Positions 57,368 to 64,000 of a stretch of DNA of 64,000 nt are shown one piece after another. The notes under the pieces are model-generated. The model worked only from the letters and a program-made list of their open reading frames with translations, had not been told where the DNA came from and did no database searches. The stretch is from JALZKA01 sp963754045 (lineage in GTDB: Bacteria; Actinomycetota; Thermoleophilia; Solirubrobacterales; 70-9). Each line of letters opens with the position of its first letter. The stretch's first letter is position 1. Location: NCBI GenBank assembly GCA_963754045.1, contig CAVWEN010000002.1, positions 186,001 through 250,000 on the forward strand, read 5' to 3'. A program made the position numbers and the translations under genes.

Positions 57368-59257
57368 ATGGGCAAGACGATCGGCATCGACCTGGGAACC
57401 ACCAACTCGTGCACCGCGATCCTCGAGGGCGGGGAACCAAGCGTGCTTGAGAACTCCGAGGGCGGGCGGACCACCCCCTCCGTTGTCGCCTTCACCGAGG
57501 GTGGCGAGCGCCTCGTCGGCACGGTGGCCAAGCGCCAGGCCGTGATGAACCCAGAGAACACGATCTTCTCGATCAAGCGCTTCATGGGCCGCAAGGAGGC
57601 CGAGGTGAAGGAGGAGGAGACGATCGTTCCCTACGCGGTAGTCGCCGGGCCGAACGGAGACGTGCGGGTTGACGTACGCGGAAAGCAATACTCGCCGCCC
57701 GAGATCTCGGCGATGATCCTTCAGAAGCTGAAGGCGGACGCCGAGGCCAAGCTCGGCGAGCCGGTCGACTCGGCCGTGATCACCGTCCCGGCCTACTTCA
57801 ACGATGACCAGCGCCAGGCGACCAAGGACGCCGGCAAGATCGCCGGTCTCGAGGTCAAGCGCATCATCAACGAGCCGACCGCAGCCGCGCTCGCCTACGG
57901 CCTCGACAAGGAGGCCACCGACCAGACAATCCTCGTCTTCGACCTCGGCGGCGGCACCTTCGACGTGTCTGTGCTCGAGATCGGGGAGGGGGTGTTCGAG
58001 GTGAAGTCCACCGCGGGCGATAACCACCTGGGCGGCGATAACTGGGACAAGGCGATCGTCGAGTGGATGGTTGCGGAGTTCAAGCGCGACCAGGGGGTCG
58101 ACCTCTCGCAGGACAAGAACTCCCTGCAGCGCCTCTACGAGCACGGCGAGAAGGCCAAGATCGAGCTCTCCTCCGCGCAGGAGACCCAGATCTCGATCCC
58201 GTTCATCACGGCGGTAGACAACCAACCTCGACACCTGGAGATGCGGCTGAGCCGCGCCAAGCTGACCGAGCTGACCGGGAATCTTCTCGACCGCGTGGTC
58301 GGGCCGGTCAAGCAGGCACTCGCCGATGCCGGCGACGCGAAGATCGACCACGTGGTCCTCGTCGGCGGCATGAGTCGCATGCTGGCGGTGCAGGAGAAGG
58401 TCAAGGAGCTGACCGGCTCCGAGCCCCACCAGGGCGTCAACCCGGACGAGGTCGTCGCGGTCGGCGCCGCGATCCAGGCAGGCGTGCTGGCCGGCGACGT
58501 CAAGGACGTGCTGCTACTCGACGTCACTCCGCTGACCCTCGGCATCGAGACCAAGGGCGGCGTGATGACGAAGCTGATCGAGCGCAACACCACGATCCCG
58601 TCGCGCAAGTCGGAGATCTTCTCGACGGCCGAGGACAACCAGCCCTCGGTCGAGATCCACGTGCTCCAAGGCGAGCGCGAAATGGCCGCCTACAACAAGT
58701 CGTTGGGCAAATTCCAGTTGACCGGGATCCCACCGGCGCCACGCGGCCTGCCGCAGATCGAGGTCGCATTCGACATCAACCCCGACGGCATCGTCAGCGT
58801 CACCGCGAAGGACCTCGGCACCGGCAAGGAGCAGAAGATCGAGATCAAGGGCGGCTCCGGCCTCGACGAGAGCGAGGTCGAGAAGATGGTCGCCGACGCC
58901 GAGGCCCACGCCGACGACGACCGCAAGCTCCGTGAGCTTGCAGAGGCGCGCAACGTCGGCGAGAACGCCGCCTACTCCGCCGAGAAGCAGCTCGAAGAGC
59001 TGGGCGAACAGGTGGACGAGTCCGCACGGTCCCAGATCGAGGCCGCGATCAAGGAGGTGCGCGACTCGCTGGAGTCCGAAGACGCCGAGCAGATCAAGGC
59101 GAAGACGGACGCTCTGCAGGCCGCGTTCCACTCGGTCTCCGAGCAGATCTACCAGGCGGCGGCCGAGCAGCAGCAGGCCGAGGGCGCGACCACCAACGGC
59201 GCCGGCGCCGAGGAAGAAGTTGTGGACGCCGAGGTCGTTGACGATGACCGAGCCTGA
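57368..59257 (+). CDS. dnaK: molecular chaperone DnaK (Hsp70)
   Basis: 629 aa from the ATG at 57368. ATPase domain starts GIDLGTTNSCTAI; the phosphate-2 loop VFDLGGGTFDVSVLE and the adenosine region VGGMSRML are present. The substrate domain (about 385-500) contains VTPLTLGIETKGG. The C-terminal lid ends in a Gly/Asp/Val-rich EEVVDAEVVDD tail typical of bacterial DnaK. First gene of dnaK-grpE-dnaJ-hspR; overlaps grpE by 14 bases. Confidence 0.98.
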   Translation: MGKTIGIDLGTTNSCTAILEGGEPSVLENSEGGRTTPSVVAFTEGGERLVGTVAKRQAVMNPENTIFSIKRFMGRKEAEVKEEETIVPYAVVAGPNGDVRVDVRGKQYSPPEISAMILQKLKADAEAKLGEPVDSAVITVPAYFNDDQRQATKDAGKIAGLEVKRIINEPTAAALAYGLDKEATDQTILVFDLGGGTFDVSVLEIGEGVFEVKSTAGDNHLGGDNWDKAIVEWMVAEFKRDQGVDLSQDKNSLQRLYEHGEKAKIELSSAQETQISIPFITAVDNQPRHLEMRLSRAKLTELTGNLLDRVVGPVKQALADAGDAKIDHVVLVGGMSRMLAVQEKVKELTGSEPHQGVNPDEVVAVGAAIQAGVLAGDVKDVLLLDVTPLTLGIETKGGVMTKLIERNTTIPSRKSEIFSTAEDNQPSVEIHVLQGEREMAAYNKSLGKFQLTGIPPAPRGLPQIEVAFDINPDGIVSVTAKDLGTGKEQKIEIKGGSGLDESEVEKMVADAEAHADDDRKLRELAEARNVGENAAYSAEKQLEELGEQVDESARSQIEAAIKEVRDSLESEDAEQIKAKTDALQAAFHSVSEQIYQAAAEQQQAEGATTNGAGAEEEVVDAEVVDDDRA

Positions 59258-59804
59258 GCAGGAGACGGTCGAGGAGAACGGCGAAGCTGAAGATGTCGAG
59301 CGTGACCTCGATGCCCTCCTGAACGACGTCACCCGTGAACGTGATGAGTATCTGGAGCTAGCGCAGCGGGCTCGGGCCGATTTCGACAACTACCGTCGCC
59401 GTGCCGCGCGCGACGCCGAGGAGGCGGAGCGACGTGGCACGGCTGGGCTGGCTCGTGACCTGCTGCCTGCAATCGACAACCTCGAACGTGCGCTGCAGGC
59501 CGTCGGCTACCGCTCCGCACCTGAGGACGCGTCAGAGCCCGAGAGCCGCGAGGTCTCGGCTCACGAGGCCCTTGCCGCCGGTGTGGCGCTGGTCCAGGAC
59601 GAGCTAGCGCGCGCGCTAGCCAGCGCCGGGGTCGAGGTGTTCGACCCGTCGGGCGAGGTCTTCGACCCGAACACGTGCGAGGCCCTCTCCACCCGCCCCG
59701 CGACCGATGGTGAGGACGCGAACACCGTCGTCGAAACCCTGCAGCGCGGCTACCGGCTCGGCGAGACGCTGATTCGGCCCGCGCGTGTAGTGGTGGCGAG
59801 CTGA
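59244..59804 (+). CDS. grpE: nucleotide exchange factor GrpE
   Basis: 186 aa. Acidic N-terminus (EPEQETVEENGEAEDVE), a long coiled coil (RDEYLELAQRARADFDNYRRRAARDAEE, containing the family motif RxxADFxNYRRR) and a C-terminal beta domain with VVETLQRGYRLGETLIRPARVVVA. It releases ADP from DnaK. The ATG lies inside the end of dnaK, so the pair is coupled. Confidence 0.96.
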   Translation: MTEPEQETVEENGEAEDVERDLDALLNDVTRERDEYLELAQRARADFDNYRRRAARDAEEAERRGTAGLARDLLPAIDNLERALQAVGYRSAPEDASEPESREVSAHEALAAGVALVQDELARALASAGVEVFDPSGEVFDPNTCEALSTRPATDGEDANTVVETLQRGYRLGETLIRPARVVVAS

Positions 59805-59821
59805 GCGTCTGGGGGTAAGCC

Positions 59822-60901
59822 GTGCCCGCCGATCCCTACGAACTGCTCGGCGTCGACCGCAAGGCGAGCGACGAGGAGATCAAGAAGGCGTACCGGAAGC
59901 TCGCGCGCGAGAGCCACCCCGACGCCAACCCCGATGATCCCGCCGCCGAGGAGCGGTTCAAGGCGATCCAGGGTGCCTACGACACGCTCTCCGATCCCGA
60001 CAAGCGCCGTGAGCACGACGCCGGCGGGCGCTTCGACCCGCGCAACTTCGCGGGCGGGTTCGCGGGCGATGTCGGCGACATCTTCTCGACCATCTTCAAT
60101 CGCCGGAGCGGGGGGGCAGGCGCCCAGATGCCGCGCGGCCGCGACCTCACAGCCGAGGTCTCGCTCAGCTTCGACCAGGCGATGCGGGGCACCGAGGTGT
60201 CGGTGACCGTACCGAAGCAGGCAACGTGCCGGACCTGCAGCGGATCAGGGGCCGAGCCCGGCACCCGTCCGATCGTCTGCCCGCGTTGCGAAGGCCGCGG
60301 GGTCGACTCCCAGAGCCAGGGCTTTTTCGCGATCAGCCAGCCGTGTCCGCAGTGCGGTGGCCGCGGCGAGGTAGTCGAGGATCCGTGCCCCACCTGCAGC
60401 GGCGCCGGCGTGACGATGCAGAGCAAGCGCTACCGGGTGAAGGTGCCGGCCGGGGTTCATGACGGCAGCCGAATCCGCGTGGCAGGAAAGGGTGAAGACG
60501 GGCCCATGGGCGGTCCTTCGGGCGACCTGTATGTGGCCACCAGGGTCGCTCCCTCACCGGTCTTCGCCCAGCGCGACGACGGCAACCTCGAGGTCCGGGT
60601 ACCGATCACGATTCCGGAGGCCATGCGCGGCGCCACGGTCGAGGTCCCGACCTTGAACGGCACCAAGCGAATCCGGGTGCCCGCAGGCACCGCCCACGGC
60701 ACCGTGCAGCGGCTTCGCAGTGAAGGCCCGCCGCGCAGCGGCGGTCGAGGTCGCGGTGATATCCACTACCGGTTGGAGATCGACGTCCCTTCCGAGCTGA
60801 GCCCCGAAGGACGCAAGGCCGTGGACGAGCTCGCCGACGCGCTGAACGGCCACGACCTCCGGGCGTCGCTGCTCTCCCATCCGCAGGCGGGGTCAGAGTA
60901 G
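59822..60901 (+). CDS. dnaJ: co-chaperone DnaJ (Hsp40)
   Basis: 359 aa from a GTG. J-domain residues 4-70 with the HPD motif in ARESHPDANP; a Gly/Phe-rich linker; four Zn-binding CxxCxGxG repeats (CRTCSGSG, CPRCEGRG, CPQCGGRG, CPTCSGAG at about 136-205); then the C-terminal peptide-binding domains. It delivers clients to DnaK and stimulates its ATPase. The linker is shorter than in E. coli DnaJ. It follows grpE by 17 bases. Confidence 0.97.
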   Translation: MPADPYELLGVDRKASDEEIKKAYRKLARESHPDANPDDPAAEERFKAIQGAYDTLSDPDKRREHDAGGRFDPRNFAGGFAGDVGDIFSTIFNRRSGGAGAQMPRGRDLTAEVSLSFDQAMRGTEVSVTVPKQATCRTCSGSGAEPGTRPIVCPRCEGRGVDSQSQGFFAISQPCPQCGGRGEVVEDPCPTCSGAGVTMQSKRYRVKVPAGVHDGSRIRVAGKGEDGPMGGPSGDLYVATRVAPSPVFAQRDDGNLEVRVPITIPEAMRGATVEVPTLNGTKRIRVPAGTAHGTVQRLRSEGPPRSGGRGRGDIHYRLEIDVPSELSPEGRKAVDELADALNGHDLRASLLSHPQAGSE

Positions 60902-60905
60902 GACC

Positions 60906-61328
60906 ATGGCCGAGGCTCGGCGAACCCGCACGACAAGGACCACGGTGCGCGTGGACTCAAACCGCGGCGTGTTCATGATCTCGGTCGCGGCGGAGTTGGC
61001 CGAGATGCACCCCCAGACCCTGCGGATGTACGAGGCCCGCGGGCTGATCTCGCCCCAGCGCTCGCCGAAGAACACCCGCCTCTACTCACAGGACGACGTC
61101 GAGCGCCTGCGGCGGATCCAGCGGATGACGGCGGAGGAGGGCCTGAACCTCGCCGGAGTCGAGACCGTGCTGGAGATGGAAGCCGAGCTGGAACGCACCA
61201 GGCATGAGCTGGCAAAGCTGCGCCAGCGCGCCGTCGAGCTCGAGCGCGAGATGGCGATCGAGCTGGAGAAGGTGCGGCGGGCCGCTCGAGCCGAGATCGT
61301 GCCCTACGGCGCCTACGAGCCGCGCTAG
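60906..61328 (+). CDS. hspR: heat-shock repressor HspR (MerR family)
   Basis: 140 aa. The MerR-type HTH reads ISVAAELAEMHPQTLRMYEARGLISPQRSPKNTRLYSQDDVERL, the classic HspR sequence, followed by a dimerisation helix rich in Glu/Leu (ETVLEMEAELERTRHELAKLRQRAVEL). HspR represses dnaK-type operons and is activated by DnaK itself, so placing it last gives a feedback loop. Here the expected HspR box upstream of dnaK is not clearly visible. Confidence 0.95.
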   Translation: MAEARRTRTTRTTVRVDSNRGVFMISVAAELAEMHPQTLRMYEARGLISPQRSPKNTRLYSQDDVERLRRIQRMTAEEGLNLAGVETVLEMEAELERTRHELAKLRQRAVELEREMAIELEKVRRAARAEIVPYGAYEPR

Positions 61329-61331
61329 GGC

Positions 61332-61706
61332 ATGGAGAGCTTGGTTGCGGCCGGACTTGCCGGCGGGCGGATCGCGATCGGAGCTGGCATCTGGATCGCG
61401 CCCGAGACGACCCTCGGAGCGCTCGGCTTCGGTGGCAAGCCGGACGCCCGCGCGCTGGCGCTCGCGCGGCTGGCGGGTACGCGCGACCTCCTCCTCGGCG
61501 CATGGATGGCCTCGTCGATGGGCTCCCGCGAGCGATTGCAACCGGCCGCAGCCGCGGTCACGGCATGTGACGCCGGTGACGCGCTGACGTTCGCGCTGCT
61601 GGGCAGCTCGGACCGCCGCGCTTCGATTCTTGGAGCGCTTGGCGCGGGGTCCGCGACGCTTGCGGGCGCCTGGCTGACTCGCCGTCTCAGCGTCCAGCCG
61701 GGCTGA
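61332..61706 (+). CDS. 124-aa small integral membrane protein
   Basis: Four hydrophobic stretches, Ala/Gly-rich (LVAAGLAGGRIAIGAGIWIAPETTLGALGF, LLLGAWMASSMG, DALTFALLG and ILGALGAGSATLAGAWLT). It resembles the DUF4267 type of small membrane proteins, but no function is known. Starts 3 bases after hspR, so it may be part of the heat-shock operon, and converges on the heparinase-like gene with a 20-base overlap. Confidence 0.6.
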   Translation: MESLVAAGLAGGRIAIGAGIWIAPETTLGALGFGGKPDARALALARLAGTRDLLLGAWMASSMGSRERLQPAAAAVTACDAGDALTFALLGSSDRRASILGALGAGSATLAGAWLTRRLSVQPG

Positions 61707-63411
61707 GGGCCAGCCGCTCGCCGCGGCGCATCACCTCGAGCACGCGACCACTCCCCTGCACACGGATACGGAACCGCTTCGCCGAGGCGGACAACACGCG
61801 GACTCGGGGCGGGTTTTTATCGAGCCCGATCGTCGTCACGTATTCGGCGTCGGCTGCCCGGGTGCGATACGACGCCGTCCACCGCGGCTCACGCTCGCGG
61901 TAATCGGCAAAGCTCCAGCCCGCCGGCGCCTTGACGTCCCCCCGCACCAACTCGGGCCGGCCGCCCGAGCTGGCGACCGACCCAGCGAAGCGCGGCGCTG
62001 AGAGCCGAAGGCGGCGCCCGGCGCGCGTCACATCGAGCTGGGGAGCGAACTGCAGATAGCGGCGGTACACGTGTCGCTCCCGGGATCTGAGGAGATCGAC
62101 CACGGCCAGGGCGACGCCCGGCTTGAAGAGGTAGAGGCGAAGGTGTCTCACCCCCTGCCGGCGCACCGTCGGATTGACGCCCAGGACCGCGTACCAGCCG
62201 GCGCCCCTTCCTCCGGCGAGGATCCCGCTGCCGTACTCGTCGCCATACCCGGTTCGGAACCCCTCCCCGTCAACCGTGAGGACGCTGTGCGCCTGGGGCG
62301 AGCGCTGGAAGCGGTTCCAACGCTTGGAGTAGTCGTAGTCGTAGAACCCGCTGTCGGTGACGACGCGCCGCCCCGCCTCGAACAGCTCGAAGGTGAGATC
62401 GTCGGCGTGCTTGTGGTTGGCCGAGCGGAAGCTCGCCGACGCGCCTAGGTAACTGCTCCCCCGCTTGACGAACGCGTATCCCGACCGGGGCAGAACGCGA
62501 AACCCGCGTGCTGCAGCCCCAAAATGGCCGATCCAGCCGGGCAACGGATCCATAGTGTGCAAGTCGCCGAACGGGGCGAGCCCGCCGTCGGGGAGCACGA
62601 ACCACCCGAGCCCGGATGCCAGCCTGCGGGTGATGCGGGCCAGCCTGGGCCCCCGCTGCACGTCATCGGCGAACTGGCCGGCGAGCTTCGCGACGGTTGC
62701 CTGATAGTTGGGCGAGTTGGCCAGCCAGATGCGCTCGCTGTCCACATACCGGCGCCGCAGGGTCGGCTCGAAGCGCTTCACCGCAAGCGCGTGCCAATCG
62801 GCCGCCTCCGGGAGGAACGGCATGTAGCCGCCTAAAAGCCCCAGCGCATAGTCGCCGTAGAGCCCGTGGTCGTCGCGAACCGTGTGGTACTCGGTCAGGT
62901 ACTGGGCGTGCAGGCGAAGGGAATCAATCAACGTCGCCGCCTGTGCGTCATCGAGTAATCCCTCGCACGCCGCCGCCCTGGACAGATAGGCGATATAACC
63001 GGTGCGGTCGGCCGTGACCTTGTCGGCCCACGCGGGCTGGAACTCGGCCGGCGCCGGAAGCGGATTAGCGGCAATCCAGTCGAGCGCCAGGTCCCGCGCC
63101 TGGGCCAGCGCGGCGTCGCCGCTCGGGTCGCCGTCACGGTGGATCTGAAACAGGACGTCGAGCCACCCGAGGGCGTGCAGCCAATGGCGCCAGGAGCGGC
63201 TCTCATATGGGTCGGCGCCCCAGTCGACGGGCGGCGCGAGGTTTGCGCGATACCCCAGCAGAACATCGAAGTCGCCACCCAGCGCCGCCGCCCGGTCCTC
63301 GGGCGAATGCGCTCGCGTCGCGACGACGTCGTAGGCGGGCGGGCAGGTAGCGACGCTCATGGCCTCGAGCTCGGCTGGTGCGGCCGCGTTCGTCGGCGTA
63401 GCGCAGATCAA
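61687..63411 (-). CDS. heparinase II/III-like protein with disrupted signal peptide
   Basis: 574 aa from a TTG at 63411. The helical toroid (about residues 60-290; WRHWLHALGWLDVLF, NYQATVAKLAGQFADDV) is followed by a beta-sandwich with the family motif SANHKHADDLTFELFEAG and TDSGFYDYDYS, as in polysaccharide lyases. The visible N-terminus starts in the middle of a signal peptide (LALTATLICATPTNAAA lies across the TTG, after an in-frame stop). An ATG at 63475 in another frame supplies a basic N-region, so a one-base frameshift near 63430-63445 is suspected. Probably exported polysaccharide-active enzyme. Confidence 0.72.
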   Translation of the reverse strand: MICATPTNAAAPAELEAMSVATCPPAYDVVATRAHSPEDRAAALGGDFDVLLGYRANLAPPVDWGADPYESRSWRHWLHALGWLDVLFQIHRDGDPSGDAALAQARDLALDWIAANPLPAPAEFQPAWADKVTADRTGYIAYLSRAAACEGLLDDAQAATLIDSLRLHAQYLTEYHTVRDDHGLYGDYALGLLGGYMPFLPEAADWHALAVKRFEPTLRRRYVDSERIWLANSPNYQATVAKLAGQFADDVQRGPRLARITRRLASGLGWFVLPDGGLAPFGDLHTMDPLPGWIGHFGAAARGFRVLPRSGYAFVKRGSSYLGASASFRSANHKHADDLTFELFEAGRRVVTDSGFYDYDYSKRWNRFQRSPQAHSVLTVDGEGFRTGYGDEYGSGILAGGRGAGWYAVLGVNPTVRRQGVRHLRLYLFKPGVALAVVDLLRSRERHVYRRYLQFAPQLDVTRAGRRLRLSAPRFAGSVASSGGRPELVRGDVKAPAGWSFADYREREPRWTASYRTRAADAEYVTTIGLDKNPPRVRVLSASAKRFRIRVQGSGRVLEVMRRGERLALSPAGR

Positions 63412-63544
63412 GGTGGCGGTGAGTGCGAGGGCGTTCGATCACCGCGGTTGATCTGGCGGTTCTGGCGTCCCGCATCGGGCCATTCTTGCCGGTGAGTCTC
63501 TGCGGGCGTCGGGTCCACTCCGGATCCCCTAGTTTTTCCAGTGA

Positions 63545-64000
63545 ATGGCTGCTTCCGGGGACGAGCGCCGCGTTCGCGTGGTGATGGCGCTGAAGGTGCG
63601 CGACGAGGTCGACGTCATCGAGCACAATCTGCGCGTACACCACGCGCTCGGCATCGAACACTTCGTTGTCACCCACCTCGGCTCGATCGACAGCTCTCAC
63701 GCGGTCCTCAAGCGCTGGGAGAAGGCCGGCCTGATGACAATCTTCGAACGCTCCGGGGTATACCTGGAGGAGTCGACCGGTTGGGCTCAGGAGATGATTC
63801 GCTACGCGATCGACGGGCTCGGGGCGGACTGGGTGATCCACTGCGACTCGGACGAGTTCGTGCTTCCGGTCGAAGGAACCATCGCCACGGCGCTCGCCGC
63901 CATCGAGCCCGAGGCCGGAGCCGTCGTGATGCCACGTTCGAACTTCGTCGCGGTGCCCGGCCCGGAGCCGTTTCTGCAGCGGCTCGTGGTCCGGGAGCGA
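63545..64000 (+). CDS. glycosyltransferase family 2/92-like, 3' end missing
   Basis: The first 152 residues of a gene that leaves the window. The start (VVMALKVRDEVDVIEHNLRVHHALGIEHFVVTHLGSID) and WVIHCDSDEFVLPV with a DSD metal motif are typical of the Glyco_tranf_2_4/GT92-like family that uses nucleotide sugars. No signal peptide. Located divergent to the heparinase-like gene with about 70-130 bases between them. Confidence 0.72.
   Translation, partial: MAASGDERRVRVVMALKVRDEVDVIEHNLRVHHALGIEHFVVTHLGSIDSSHAVLKRWEKAGLMTIFERSGVYLEESTGWAQEMIRYAIDGLGADWVIHCDSDEFVLPVEGTIATALAAIEPEAGAVVMPRSNFVAVPGPEPFLQRLVVRER

Noticed and set aside
57332..58429. Minus-strand open frame antisense to dnaK
   Set aside because: Mirror image of dnaK codons with no domain or start signals; the plus strand is unambiguous.

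Overview
The window is a 64 kb piece of a high-GC bacterial chromosome, and the gene content points to an actinobacterium. I see a dnaK-grpE-dnaJ-hspR operon ending in the MerR-type repressor HspR, inositol-1-phosphate synthase beside a CDP-alcohol (phosphatidylinositol-type) phosphotransferase, an F420-type luciferase-like monooxygenase, an S-(hydroxymethyl)mycothiol dehydrogenase-like enzyme with its metallo-beta-lactamase partner, many GTG/TTG starts and many 4-base gene overlaps. Paired ferritin-like secreted proteins, cell-wall-binding repeat protein and isolated single tRNAs would fit a deep branch such as Thermoleophilia/Solirubrobacterales, but that placement is inference. No rRNA, phage, transposase, integrase or CRISPR array is visible. 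No stretch longer than about 300 bases lacks a gene.

Layout. 0-5 kb: an incomplete unknown gene, then an aspartate-family amino acid block on the minus strand (lysA, hom, a small lipoprotein, thrC) with a degenerate tRNA-Ser-like sequence and a strong hairpin between the last two. 5-13.5 kb: alpha/beta hydrolase, Gly-rich membrane-anchored protein, M23 murein hydrolase, CDF metal exporter, a three-gene operon (cell-wall-binding repeat protein, 77-aa protein, methyltransferase), two paralogous lipoproteins and a thiolase. 13.5-19.2 kb: sterol-desaturase-type hydroxylase, MMPL exporter, 3-hydroxyacyl-CoA dehydrogenase, CNNM/CorC transporter. 19.3-26.8 kb: a long plus-strand run (Orn/Lys/Arg decarboxylase, guanidino-modifying pentein, M20 carbamoylase, flavodoxin-like reductase, APC permease, UspA, enolase-superfamily enzyme) that looks like a guanidine/polyamine catabolic block. 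27-32.4 kb: ferritin, then two tandem asparagine-synthetase-like enzymes without the amidotransferase cysteine plus an NTF2-like gene, and a cupin gene divergent from a TetR regulator.

32.4-40.5 kb: tRNA-Asp, a fumarylacetoacetate-hydrolase-family enzyme, a translationally coupled lipid-modification operon (FAD oxidoreductase, DUF1365, cyclopropane-fatty-acid synthase, alpha/beta hydrolase), a Cys-rich 66-aa protein, the formaldehyde/mycothiol pair, an FHA-HTH regulator and tRNA-Val. 40.5-45 kb: an export block (tatA, cupredoxin lipoprotein, two ferritin-like proteins, small membrane protein, lgt, tRNA-Glu, argF). 45-53 kb: endonuclease/phosphatase, phasin-like protein, RlmD-like rRNA methyltransferase, LLM oxidoreductase, secreted GH5 enzyme, Fe-S uracil-DNA-glycosylase-like protein, a glycosyltransferase-PHP fusion and a VOC protein. 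53-56 kb: inositol lipid locus (ino1, PI-type synthase, Aur1-like PAP2). 56-64 kb: endonuclease III, cytochrome c, the dnaK operon, a small membrane protein, a heparinase II/III-like protein whose signal peptide appears frameshifted, and the 5' part of a glycosyltransferase.

The best candidates for something undescribed are the tandem Cys-less asparagine-synthetase-like pair, the decarboxylase-pentein-carbamoylase operon, and the TatA/ferritin-like/cupredoxin cluster. All functional claims rest on reading motifs by eye; no database search was possible.
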